From NCBI GenBank assembly GCA_010909165.1, contig MU008184.1, positions 434,001 through 498,000 of the forward strand: DNA of 64,000 nt, read 5' to 3'. The notes under the pieces were generated by a model. That model saw only the letters and a program-made list of their open reading frames with translations, did no database searches and was not told where the DNA came from. Source of the stretch: Anthoceros angustus. Lineage: Eukaryota > Streptophyta > Anthocerotopsida > Anthocerotales > Anthocerotaceae. Positions within the stretch are counted from its first letter, which is position 1. The number at the start of each line of letters is the position of its first letter. Below, piece by piece: positions 27,498 to 40,793 of this stretch. Made by a program: the position numbers and the translations under genes.

Positions 27498-27592
27498 GTG
27501 AGATTTTGTTGGGTTTCTGCGGGCTTCTGTTGGGTGTTTGTGGGTTTCTGTTGGGTTTTTGCGGGTTGCTGTTGGGTGCTTGTGGTGAACTG
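27498..27592 (+). repeat. degenerate TGTTGGGTTTCTG array, plus orientation
   Basis: Short imperfect repeats of (T)GTTGGGT(T/G)T(C/T)TG and TGCGGG follow each other over about 95 bp. The reverse complement of the same motif forms another array at 28856-28962, so the two make a long-range inverted pair. Confidence 0.6.
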
Positions 27593-28855
27593 CCATGGGA
27601 GAACGTACCACTACACTAACCATTCGGTTTCGTCCCACGAAGAAAGCAGGAGGCAGCAAGGGCCAGCGGATTGGATCGTGATGAGCGGGGTGGCAGGGGA
27701 AAGGGAAAAACGAGGGCATGTCGGATGATGGATCGTATGGTTGGCCGGCAGCAGGGGGAGCCAGGGGCCCAAAGGGCAAGAGGTAATAACAGCACAGCAC
27801 AGCACAAGCTACAGCAGCCGTGCTTGCGCCACAGCTGTGGCCTGCTGGTAAGAGCCCTGTCGTCCCGGAACGATTCCCGCGCGCACCTTGATAGCGAGCC
27901 TTCGGTGCTTCCCTTTGAGCAGGGCCGGGTCCTGTGGCCGGGGATGGGGATGAGGATGCGGATGGGCACTTGCGCTGCCAGAGCCCACGTTCCCCTCTGA
28001 CCCACAAATACTTCCACTCATTTATCCACATCCACGCTGCTTTCTTTTCTCTTCCTGTCTTTCCTTCCGCTTCGCTTCTTCCTTCCTGTCTTCTGTCCTC
28101 ACACCGCTGCTTCGTCTTGCCCTCTGTCGCCATGTCACAACCATGTTGTACTGATGCTGCTGCGAGACCTAGCTGGGCAGCAGTACATACGCGCACCATT
28201 GGACTTTCTCTCTCATTGCTTCCACCCCAAGCCAAGCAAACGCTTGCCAGCCCACTTCTGCCATTTTCCTCTCTTCGCACGAGTCCTCCATACCCTGGCC
28301 CACCCTGGCAACCGGCCCACCGGTAAAACGCTACCGGTCCCCGTCATTTTGTCCCACTGCCTGTATCATTGCTGTGCTGATGCGGCGTGTCAGCTGTAAC
28401 AGACTCATACATACATCCTAGTCGGCCAGGCATACATATATCGGCACTGAGCAAGCTAGCCGCTAGTCCTTACAACAAACCCAGGCTCTCCCTCTCCCCC
28501 CCATTTGTCTCTCACGTCACTAACACTCCTCCTGCCAGGCATCGGCCAGCTGCCATGTCCAGAGCTCATGAGCCGCCCGCAAGCGAAAGGCCGGTGGGTT
28601 GTCCTCGTCGCACCCACCAAAACCCATGTCACGAACCAACGCATTTACCATCTCCTCAACACCCCATGCTACTAACCAGTAACGTTTCCATCTTCCCCTC
28701 TTCTTCAAATTCTACCACCCAGGCAACGCCAAAGCACAATACTGACGCGGCATCTGGTTCCACCCACTGATAGAGGTCAACGCAGCAGCAGCAGCAGCAG
28801 CAAGCAGCACCATCACACCACCACCCGCATGAACCCTCAAGTCCTCAGCAGTTGA

Positions 28856-28962
28856 ACCCACAAAAACCACACCCCAACGGTAGAAACCCACAAACCCCAC
28901 ACACCCACGGAAGAAAACCCACAAAAATCACGCAGCAACGGCAGAAACCCACAAATCCTGCC
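28856..28962 (-). repeat. degenerate TTTGTGGGTTTCTG array, minus orientation
   Basis: CAGAAACCCACAAA and AACCCACAAA occur four times or more within 107 bp. It is the inverted counterpart of the 27498-27592 array, about 1.3 kb away. Confidence 0.6.
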
Positions 28963-30120
28963 GCGGCTGATGATGCGATGCGGGATCCAGCGCCCAGTAC
29001 GATGATCATAGGCTTATCGTGTCGCAACAGCCGATGGGAGGCGGCCATGGTGGGTTGGTAGCGCAAGGAAGCCCGGCAGGACAAGGGCAAGGGCAAGGGC
29101 AAGGGCAAGGGCATCATGACCGGTACCCCGCCGCGGGCTCTGCCCCCCGCACTGGCACAGGCCCAGGGTTTCAGTTAAGCAGTCCCGTCGTCTGGGCACG
29201 TACCGGTACCACCGGTGGTACAACATATTCCCCGCCCCCCTGGCCCTCCCCGCGGCGGGCCCGGCCTCCGTTCCGTTTCCAGCACTGTTATCGTTGTACA
29301 ATCGATGCATCACACCAGACAGGTAATTCGTTTCATCGACGTTATCTCGGCAATTGCATCAAACAAACAAACAAACAATCACTCACAAGCCGGGCCCCCA
29401 AGCACTCGCATCCACGTTCCTCAGGCACGCCAAGGCCCCGTCGGGACCCGAGCCCGGGCCCCGTGAAAGCATGTTTCCGGCGCCCTCCGGCCTCGGCACG
29501 GGAGCACGGCTTGTCGGGAGTAACGTGGAGCATGGCAAGCTCAAGTACACAGACACTGTTCGGCCAGCATGCACATGCGCTGCTGGGACCCCTACCAACC
29601 GCCAACCTCTGCCTCAGGCGGTGCCGGAGGAAGAAGCCGGGAACGCCAGCCGGGGCCGGGAAAACCCTATTCCCGTTCAAACAAACCCCAATCCCGTCCG
29701 ACGGCCTGCTTCGCTTTCTCGGTGCGTCACGGACCCACAGGAAGAACGCCATGCTGCGGGTGGCTGTCGGTGGGGGCCAGGACTGCCCAACCCAAGTCGC
29801 CATTCAATGCGGCTGGCTGCGATGGAGCCGGGACGAGACGAAATTCAGTGGGCTCGGGCCCGAGGGCCAGAGTAAAACAAGCCTACGGACACAGGAGGCG
29901 CATTTTCGGTTGGACTGATCGCTTTTCGAAAAATGCTGGCAACGGTGAGGTGTGGCGTCCCAGATTGCTGATGCAAAAGCTGGGACATATCTGGACTGCG
30001 TGACACGGCCCTCGAGTCACTCTCGTGACTTCGGTCACTTGCCTTGGCTGCTGATGCCGCTGCTACTGGACCGAGGCTGGAGGATAATACCCGATTTTGT
30101 ACTCCACTCGCACCTTTTAA

Positions 30121-30175
30121 CTGCGTCGGGTGGGACTCGAGAGGAGCGCTAACCATCTGAGCGATATGGGGTATT
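30121..30175 (-). repeat. tRNA-like box A/box B remnant (SINE or tRNA relic)
   Basis: The minus strand reads TCGCTCAGATGGTTAGCGCT followed closely by CTCTCGAGTCCCACCCG. The first looks like a tRNA D-arm (box A) and the second like a T-arm (box B). The two are only a few bases apart, so the anticodon arm is missing and this cannot be a working tRNA. A shortened tRNA-derived SINE or a tRNA relic is likely. Confidence 0.4.
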
Positions 30176-30718
30176 TGGAATAAAGCAGCCTGGTGAGGTG
30201 ATGCCTGCCGGCTTCGCTGCGGTTGGCGATCGACAAAACAGCGCTGATCATGCTTTCCTGGCTTTCTGCCTTCCAGCGTCCGGTTCAAGGCCAACACCAT
30301 TTTCATCTGAATTCCCCGGAAACTCTTGCGTGCGAGCGTGCGTGCGTCTGGGAGAGTGTGCGTATGGAAGAGAAAATAGAATTTTGGCAGCGGCAGATGG
30401 AACAAACAAGCAGCTCGAATGACACGAAAAAAAAGGTTTCGCATTTTCTGTACAGTACGTATTGTGTGCGTGATGATCAGGGAGCGAGGTAGCTCGGCTG
30501 AAAATCGACTGACAGCAATTGCCGAGTATCACACATTTGGCAGTGGGCACACACGCAAAACACTTGCTCTTTTTTTCTTTGCTTTGTTCTTTTCCGTCTC
30601 CATGTCTCTTGTGCCCCACCCACGGCTTGCTGCATCTCAAGTCCAGGACCCCAGGCTCTTGCTTTTGGTGGGGAAGTACCCCATGGCCTGGCCTTGACTT
30701 CCGAAGACTCTACCCACT

Positions 30719-30906
30719 TAGAACAGCCGTCTGCCACCACAGCTACACTCTGCTGAACACACTTTTGCAGAAGGATAGGACGGCAGGGCCTTAACAATTG
30801 ATGTGCCACTTCCCTGCGAGCGGAATAGTTGCTTCAGCAACTCCATCTGGCCTCCCAAATCCAGTCCGACATCCGGTAGCATACTTTTGAGGCAGTACTC
30901 TGCAAA
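30719..30906 (-). CDS. possible terminal exon of an unidentified gene
   Basis: On the minus strand a GTTTGCAG acceptor near 30903 is followed by an open frame of about 60 codons (EYCLKSMLPDVGLDLGGQME...) to a stop at 30719-30721. The composition looks like ordinary protein and not GC noise. It may belong with the coiled-coil ORF at 31239-31790, about 350 bp upstream, but I could not join the two with confidence. Confidence 0.3.
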
Positions 30907-31238
30907 CCAGGATGGAAGTTAAGAGGCTAGTAGCTGGAAGAACAGTCTGACTTCTGTCAGGGGAAGAAATGGTTGGAGCTACCCGGCAACCATACATGGC
31001 AAGAACCAGAAGCATACCAACTCTGCCCACCTGGCAGGCTGGCACCGAGGTCAATATCAGTCATAAGCACTTCCTTGCCATCCCATCTGCGCCCGGTACG
31101 AGAGGTGTGATAAGGGAGACACGAATTCACGAAATTAGAAACCAGAACTGGCTTACATGAGCGAAAGTGGAGACCATACCCTGAACGCAGACACAAAATG
31201 TGGCATGAGGTGGAGAGATGCAACTCATCAGATGTGCT

Positions 31239-31790
31239 TCAACATGGTGGCCACCGAATTTCGAGCCTCGTCATGCTCCGCGAAGCTGAAACTTCTTCCG
31301 ACCCGTTCTCGGACTCGTTATCGGACTGTGGCAAGGTAACCAGCCAAGTGAGCCGGCGGCAGTGCTTCCAACAGATCCAAGTCCTGCAAAACAGCTCCTT
31401 TGCCCTCTTCCGCTGAGACATCTGACTCGGTAGATCCTGCACAAGCCTTGCCTCAAGTGAACCCTCTCTTGACACCAAATCGTCCAGCAACCTCCCCACT
31501 AGTTGAAACAGGCGACCCTCAATGGCGCGCTTTCTCGCTTCCAAATCCAATCGCAGCTGTTGGCTGCTTCCTCTTGTTCTTGATAAAATAGAGGCCAATT
31601 CAGCTTCGGATTGGAGTCTCGCCTTTGCCCCACATCTTGCATCGGTGCTACAGTGATGTAATTGCCAAGAAAGCATCAAGGCAGTACGGATCCTTGTTTC
31701 ACAAACTGCCCCGTCAGAGCTCTCTTTCAGTACACGTAAAGACTTCCCACTGTTCGCCACCGCACAGAGCCCAGCTACATGCAAGTTCAC
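31239..31790 (-). CDS. hypothetical coiled-coil ORF
   Basis: The minus-strand frame is open for 183 codons; its first codon is not ATG, so it is probably an internal exon. Residues about 60-115 form a charged heptad-like helix (LRLDLEARKRAIEGRLFQLV), and an acidic patch follows (SDNESENGSEEVSAS). No family is recognised. It lies just downstream of the LHP1-type gene on the same strand. A second frame (STESDVSAEEGKGAVLQDLD) also looks protein-like near 31430-31320, so splicing or a frameshift is possible. Confidence 0.35.
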   Translation of the reverse strand: MNLHVAGLCAVANSGKSLRVLKESSDGAVCETRIRTALMLSWQLHHCSTDARCGAKARLQSEAELASILSRTRGSSQQLRLDLEARKRAIEGRLFQLVGRLLDDLVSREGSLEARLVQDLPSQMSQRKRAKELFCRTWICWKHCRRLTWLVTLPQSDNESENGSEEVSASRSMTRLEIRWPPC

Positions 31791-32368
31791 TCAGGCCCGA
31801 TCCAAGGTTGGCTCGAGTTACGGTGTTTCTCGGCCCTCTCACAACACTCCCGAGTTCCCAGTATGTAGTTGAATCTCCAGAAACAGCATTTCCTGCCTGG
31901 ATTATGTACATTGATTACAGACTCTGGGATTTCAAGTATGTCCTCCTGAGTCCCCTACTTCATTTAGTCCCCTGCTTGGCAATTCAAATTTTGACACGCA
32001 GGGACATAGTTTTGGAATTTGAAAAGATACTTACAGAACGCGCTTCCTCCCTCACGTGGCTGCCACTATCCGACGTCTATCGATTCAACATTCTGAAAAG
32101 GTGTTTGAATCCTTCCCACACTGCAAGCGTACCTGCCTACGTGTCCTCTATCTAACATTACAGCCATCAACAGCTTCGTTGAGTGTCACAAGCCTACCAC
32201 AATCTTTCCTTCCAACAAAAACTGAACTAATCTACACCTCTAATTAGTCTCTATACTGCCTACCGCTTGCAAATGAGAAGGTTAAGACGCCGGTATCTCA
32301 GCAAGGCAATTAATGTACACACAGTGGCTGTCAAATAAATACGTAGAACCACCGGCAGTCTTCTCAAG

Positions 32369-35300
32369 TCACTGAGAGTTGCTGTATCTTAGGTGTTGCT
32401 CGTAGAAGGCGATAAGCTGGAAGAAAACCACTAGAACGTTAGTAATAGTGTGAAGGCCCGCCCACAAGCAAACCTATCTAAATGCATGAGACATCTATGA
32501 GGATCACAACTGGAAACTGGACGGCACACCCCCATGCAGGAGCCCACGTTGGTACGCATTCCGGCAAACAGCCACAGCAGTGATGTCCACAAAAATTCAA
32601 CAGGAGAACCATCATCCGTCCTCATCCTATTGCAGACACCTTTTCTTCAACATTTGCCCAGATTGCAAGCACTTTACGGGTTACACTAACTGTTTTAAGA
32701 AATGATATTTGCATGCTGGTAGGCACTGTCGTGGCCATGAAACTAGGAATCAGATACCGCCAGCCACAAACACATGCAGGGATCAGCAGAAAGGGTAACA
32801 ACAGCGTTCACTGGGGCAGTCCTTAAACAGCGTTCACTGCTGCCCTTAAACTTTCAGCTACATGCCTACTCTGGACTGCTGCAACAAGACTTGGGTCACT
32901 ATTCAACCTTGCTGATAACCAAATATCTGTGCCCACACAAAAAGGGATCCACACACATGCCAAGCAATCAGTAAAAGTAGGGCAGCAACAAAATCTTATC
33001 AGCAACCACCTTCCACACAGGTGCAAGATGGTCACTGATTCCCGTATAGAATTGAACAGACATGCAAAAAGGATAAGAATCAATTATGTTCTCACAAATA
33101 ATTTAGTGACTCTGCTGACAGCTGAAGTCCATGTCTGTGCAATTGAAACTTACCAATAGCGGATCTGATTCACGCATATCCTTGTTGTTCACAAACACTT
33201 CCTGACCATCGGATCTGAGGGCGAACAACAACACTCAGTATCTTGCACGAGTATGAAAAAAATGAAGAACGACCTCAAGACCAATCAAGTTCACCAGCCT
33301 TTTTGTCGGCAACAGCCGTGGATGGGGCCAATTAGAGATGGTCAAGTACCTCAAAGCCTTAAAAATAACAACAACATCCTGTTTGCCATTGATGACCGTC
33401 TGATTGTAACTGATGGCTTTGATGATTTCCACTATGCGGTGAGGCCTGCTCACTGTGCTACCCGCTGATACCGGTGCCGGCACAGGAGAATCCATACGCC
33501 CTCCACTTTGAGGAAGTGCCATGTTACCGGCCTTAGCTTCCTCGCCAGCTGCTCCCTGTGATCCAAAAGCAGAAGCTCCTGCCACCCGTAAGACTGCACC
33601 ATCCACAAGTTCAGCAACCTCATACGGAGAGCCAGAAGGTTCAGGCAGATATAACTTTCTGTTTTCCACATCATCTGAACTTAGGACGACTCGCTTAACA
33701 GACCCATTCTTTCTTTTCTTGGATCCAGTGACACGATCACTGCTGGCTTTCCCATCTTTACAGGCAATATCCACTTTCCCACCTTCATCGTAAGCTTCAA
33801 AAGGATCATGCGGCAGCTCAGAGACCTCATTGTCAACACGAGGACTGTCTTCACGGCTTTCTGTGGAAACGACTGGTGACTCCTTGTTCAAATTTCCTTC
33901 CTCCACAGCACAGGAGTCTCTTGTCTGTGTTGCCTCTGCTGTATCCACGAGTGCATTCTCACACCCATCAAGGTTGGGTTGCTGAGCTGTCTCCATGTCA
34001 ATCTCGGGCAGGCTATCAGTATGGCCAACATCCATTGGGGCAGGATCGGACTGGTCACCACCTCCCACTCGTCCTGTTGAGGCCTCAGGTTTCAGACTAG
34101 CTTGTGATGTTCCTTCTGCATCTTTCACGGAGTCAGTCATGGTACAAGTGCCATTCCTGTGCACATCGCCATTTACCAAGTCAGAAGCAGAGTTGTCTAT
34201 AGCCCCACCACTGGTTTCCATATCCAGGGTATTGTGCCTTGTTTCTTCCTCAAGGTTTGACAATGATGGAGATAGTGAGTTTTCATTGACATCCTTAGAG
34301 CCATCTTCAGCTGTCTGAAAGGAAGGGGTGCCCAACCCCTCTTCCAAGCCTTCAGCAGTTGCCCCAACTTTGACCGCAGTCACCACAGGAAGCCTCTTAC
34401 TTGATCCTTCACAACCCCTATCTGAAGAACCTGGAGGCTTCAAGTATGGCCTTGATTCAACCCCGGCATCACTGATCTTAGCAGTTGGTGTTGACGAAAG
34501 TCTACGGGTTTTGACAGCAGGAGTTTTGACGGTAGTAGCTCTACCTTTTCGCTTGCTTTGAGACCCACGTTTTGTCTGCCCCTCCTCAGGAATGGGACCA
34601 AACTCTGTAAGGAGGTGTTTAACATTTTCATACGGCTCCCAAGTATTTGCCTTCTCTGGCCACCCAGCCCTGCAGTCGGAAGCACACGCTAAATAACAAA
34701 CAAGTGCGCCGAAAAGAACACAGAAGCTTGCAAACAACATCACACAGCACCAGACTGTACGTACCATTTGACGAAAAACTCAGCCACGCCCTGCAAACCG
34801 ATCGGACGTGCCAATGAGTATCAAAATGTTTTCCAGCACAGCTATTCAAGGTCTACTAGAGGGAAAAGAAAACCCCGTAGCACTACTAAATCGCAGATAC
34901 AGTCCGATGCTACTAAGATCGAGTGATTTTGCGAGGGAACGCCACGAGCACAATAGCGAGACACAAAAACTTCAAATGCAGCTGCCAAGTTGTCATGAAA
35001 GGTCTCCACTACCACGGCCTTTGGTACAGAAACCCCAACCGACACCATCCTCAGACCGGAGCAGGCATCAAGCACCGGCAAGGCAGAAATCTTTCCATCC
35101 AAACGACTCTCACGTGACATCCAAGCAGCACCCCAAAAGAATTCCATCCACCCCGCAAGAACAAATACCTAAACCCATACCCCGAGCCGTGCAATCCAGA
35201 AAATTTTCCGGCAGCAATTCACACACCTTCACAGTCCTCTTACACCTGAACGCCTCAACCTCATACACCGGCGTGTGATCACCCCCCAGGGGGAGATCAT

Positions 35301-35472
35301 CCCCGAACGAGGCAGAGTCCTCCCCTTCCTCGGACTCCTCCTCACGTTCTCCCTCGGCAGCATCTTCAGCTTCGCCATCCCCCCCGTCGCTGCAGGGAGC
35401 CTTCCGCTTCCGGCCCCTGCCATGCGTGCTCTCGGTGGCATCCGAGTCGGCCCCGCTGCCGCTCTTAGTCAT
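32369..35472 (-). CDS. LHP1: LHP1/TFL2-type chromodomain protein (Polycomb reader), five exons
   Basis: Exons (minus): 35472-35227, 34790-34765, 34669-33350, 33214-33154, 32416-32369; in frame to 566 residues. The chromodomain is split over three exons: YEVEAFRCKRTVK, then a 26-nt microexon (GVAEFFVKW), then AGWPEKANTWEPYENV. The aromatic cage residues (Y, W, W) are present. A long Ser/Glu-rich linker with the LHP1-type KKRKNGSVKRVV basic motif leads to a C-terminal chromo shadow domain (RIVEIIKAISYN to FYEQHLRY). In Arabidopsis LHP1 binds H3K27me3 and works with Polycomb repressive complexes; the shadow domain mediates dimerisation. At 566 residues it is longer than the Arabidopsis protein, mainly in the linker. 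ATG 35472 is the first usable start; upstream frames lack an in-frame ATG. No break was seen. Confidence 0.92.
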
Positions 35473-36481
35473 CAATTTCCGGCCCCTGCAGGCCCCGGGC
35501 GTGCCCGCCGACGCCTTCACCGGGGCCGAGCCCGGAGCGCCTCGCCGCTTGTACCCCTGCGACGCGCGGGAGCAGAGCCCTCGCCTGCGGCAAGCTCCTG
35601 CACATTCCGCACCTTCCCCGCCCGCCTCCCCTCCAGCGCCATAATCCGCTCGCTCACGGCATTATAAGTGCCGCCATTCCCTTCCTGCGCCCTTCCCCAT
35701 GCCCGCAGCTCTGCTCCCAGCGGCATTTCCTGCGCGCTCCACCATGCAGCAAGAACCGCGGCCTCGGCTCGGGCAACCCTCAACCGCCAAGAATCAGCCC
35801 CGCCCGCATCCAGGCTCCCGCCCAGGCGTCTGCGATCGCCGCTGCCGCTGCCGCTGCCTGCCGCAATCCGCTGCGGTTGTCTGGCAATCGCAATTGCTAT
35901 TGCGCGGCGATGGCGGGAACCCAGCTGGCTCTCCCTTCAGCTCGCGACGCGGACGCTCCAGCGAGCAGGCGAAGAAGAGGAGTGATGGGAGAAGAAGTAA
36001 GAAAAACGAACGTAAGAAAGGACCACCAACCAGGTGGAAGACACGCCGGGCCCGGCCCCGGCCTCGACCCTCGACACAGCCAAAGCCAAAAAGCGAGGGG
36101 AGGAAGAGGCGCCTGAAATCCGAATTTGAACGCACTGTCCGCGTCTCGCAGGCTTTACCGCCCTTCCCTATCATCCGCCGAGTTCCAAGTTCCAACCAAC
36201 GGCTGCCGGGCTTGGCTGCGCCCGGAATGATGATTCGCTTCTGCGACGCTCCGACCGTGTCACGTCCCGTGCCCAGCACTCAAGCTCGGTAGTGGAGGGA
36301 CCGACGCGCTACCTGCCTCCACCACTCGGCGATTCGCCTTCGATTCCAATACGCTTCGTGTACAACTTCCTGACTAGCAATGGATGGGCTTCATCGAACC
36401 GGACTTGCTAAAAGCAGGAGCTTCCATGCCGGAATGTCATTTAACAGCTTCGAGATGAGAGGAAGCGACGGATCTGAAGAC
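35473..36481. other. upstream region of LHP1-type gene
   Basis: GC-rich DNA that should hold the LHP1 promoter and leader. Overlapping open frames on both strands are Arg/Pro-rich and resemble nothing known. Confidence 0.4.
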
Positions 36482-37392
36482 TCATGGGATTCGAGCCTGA
36501 GGGTTTGATTCCACTGGCCGAGAGGTTTTTGTGGCAGGGCGTCCAGCAGGTGGTTCTGGGGCGAGGAAAGGATAGTCCGGTCGGGAGCCCTGCGTCCAAT
36601 TTGTGATGTGGTGCAGGAATACGAGCTGCGGAATCCATTCCCCGATGATAGGATTGGCGGCTATTGTGAAACAGGGCTCCGGTTTGCCTTGGAACTCCAG
36701 AGCCTGGTCACATTTCCCGATGCCACACGAGTCACGAGATAGTGCATGACAAAGCAGATTATTTGGAAGTGTGATTAGCTGTAAGTACCTCTGCAGCGGC
36801 CTCACGTCCACAGCCACTGCTGCTTCATGCGAAGTTGCAGTAGTCCCAGATGGATTCCACCAGGTTACAAAGGCTCGCCCGTCCTGAAAAGAGCAATGTG
36901 TTGCACCCATCTGTGGCTCAGAATCTGCGTGCTCGGCATCTTCCTGCATTCAGCCTGAGTATCCTGAAATTCCATGGACTGAGGTTGGAATTGAAGGCGA
37001 CTCGGTCGCCGACGCACACCTCATAGCCCCCATCCCGGGGTCGGGAAGCCGAATTCATGGTGATATGTGTACTGTTGTCTCCGCAGGCGAGGTCGTGATT
37101 CACTGCACCGTCCTGCGTCTTGCGCAACTCTTTCGGCCAGGTCGGGAGAACCCGATGTCAGCCGCCTGTCTCACCATCTGCAACTTGAAGGTTGGGCCAT
37201 ACCTCCGCACTAGGTCAGAAAGAGCAACGTGACAGGCAAGCTGCCCACCAGCTGCAGCCCAGTGAGGCCAGGAGGAAGCCGCAATTTCTTTGATCTCGGA
37301 TTCCTCAGGATGAGGTAGCAACCTGCGAATGCCACTGCTAGCTGTACCACCAACTCCATCACCAATAAATCGAGCTCCGCAAGGACGAGCAA
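36482..37392 (-). pseudogene. cytochrome P450 relic, N-terminal half
   Basis: The minus strand begins with a membrane anchor (MELVVQLAVAFAGCYLIL) and the Pro-rich hinge LRLPPGLTGLQLVGSLP, then in another frame HVALSDLVRRYGPTFKLQM, all as in microsomal plant P450s. Later frames contain CFTIAANPIIGEWIPQL and VFLHHITNW, matching the middle of the protein. At least two frameshifts separate these parts. The I-helix, ExxR and haem-binding Cys regions were not found. A truncated pseudogene is the best reading; the P450 clan is uncertain. Confidence 0.6.
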
Positions 37393-37610
37393 TCTCCGTG
37401 AGACACCGAACTACAACGAGGGAGCAGAGATCAGGGAGGAAACGAGTGGCCCCAACACGGAACCACTCACTTCACTTAAAACACATCTACATACAAAGCA
37501 TCTGACATGGGAATTTTCATCCTGCATGCCACCACCTACCATGCCACCAAGAGTTGCACCAAGAGTGGTACGGAACTAGGAGGGCCATTTGAGAGACTCA
37601 AAATTGTAGG

Positions 37611-39649
<2,039 letters not shown>

Positions 39650-39937
39650 CTACGCCGTTTCCTCCGCCAGCCAGACCTCTACAAGAGCCACGCAGCCACT
39701 CGGGACATCCGTGTTCGTGCGCGCAATCACGACCGGCGTCTGTCGTCATAATCCCATGTTCACGCTTGTGTGTGCCATCATCCTTCAGGCGCACATCATT
39801 CCGTTACAGATGTACGCCCTGATGATGAGCTGGTGGCGCCGTGAACATACGCACATGTAAGTACCGGACCGCTCCTCTGAGGGCGACCGGCTCTTGCTTC
39901 ACCGGCCACCGGCACCATCGTATTTATACCCTGGACC

Positions 39938-40150
39938 GTAGGTATGCCCTGCGTCCAAATCGCTTAGGCCAAATGGTACACATTTATGATACGAACGCCG
40001 TTATTAACATTCTGCGCTTAGATCTTAGATCGGAACTTAGATGGGGTGCTTAGATAGAAGGAGTGGACGGCCTTGGAGCGAGAAGTTTAGGCACACCAGG
40101 GACGTACCAATTGTCATGACAGGAAACTTCCTTCCAAGTGGACTATAATA
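39938..40150 (+). repeat. interspersed repeat, copy B
   Basis: It matches 10283-10520 in order and orientation (TCCAAATCGCTTAGGCC, GAACGCCGTTATTAA, TTAGGCACACCA, TACCAATT). It lies between the divergent CFIm25 and FDM genes. The rest of 39632-40793 holds their promoters and nothing else that I recognise. Confidence 0.6.
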
Positions 40151-40793
40151 CCTCGAGTACTCCCTCAAGTATTAGGTATGAAATTTTACATTTGTGTGTA
40201 TTTCTATTACGGGGTGCATCAGCCGGTCACCCTTGGCCCTTGGTTGAGGCTCGAGCTCGGAGTAGCATCACGGAGTTCAATTACGTTAGAATGGAACGTT
40301 TGAAACCTTTCCCCTTCTCGCTCTCGCTCGGTTGGTGGCGTCTCAACGGAAAGTCTCGCGAATTCGTTGCAACACTGCCGTGCGTCGTTTCCGTGGCGGG
40401 AGACGAGACACTCGGTCTTCTGCAGAGCGGGCAATTGCCCTGGTGCGGGACGCTTTTCTTCTTCGACTTGCAGGTTTCTCGAGTGGAGACTCGGCAAGAG
40501 TCGGTTTTCCGCTGCAAATTGGACTCGTGGTGTGCTGTGCCGCTTGCGGGAATTGCTTTCTTCAGCTGCTGGTTTGGTTAGGAAAGCTGGGAGACGGTTT
40601 CGTGTTCTTGTACTTCATTTGTAGTATTGCCCTCTGCCAATGCATGTGCTTTGCTTGTTGCAGCTTGCCGGAGCCCGTTCTTGCTTCCTTTGAGTGAGAA
40701 TTGAGCTTGCGGCTGTGGTGTGGTGGCGTTCTGCGTCTGGAGGGGAGTCTGGCACGGGTGCTGATCGCGTAGGGGACTTTCCTAGTTGCAGAG

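Larger units (their letters stand above)
24846..30120. other. 5.3-kb gene-poor, GC-rich low-complexity region
   Basis: The FPP promoter and 5' leader should occupy the left end. Long open frames exist (for example minus 27324-28280 and plus 29019-29918), but they are Pro/Arg/Ser-rich and resemble no family, as expected from GC-rich DNA without stops. Simple repeats are frequent: GAGGAGGG units near 26829-26858, (CAG)n near 28783-28806 and GGGCAA units near 29082-29112. Confidence 0.5.

Noticed and set aside
27324-28280. Minus-strand frame of 318 codons in the gene-poor region.
   Set aside because: Composition follows GC-rich simple repeats (KHPTATRKNPTETHK-type text comes from the 27.5-kb array); no family resemblance and no splice context.
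29019-29918. Plus-strand frame of 299 codons with a GQGQGQ run.
   Set aside because: It is driven by the GGGCAA repeat and GC-rich DNA; it overlaps other equally long frames and has no recognisable domain.
30121-30175. A tRNA gene on the minus strand.
   Set aside because: Box A and box B are too close; there is no anticodon arm and no matching acceptor stem.
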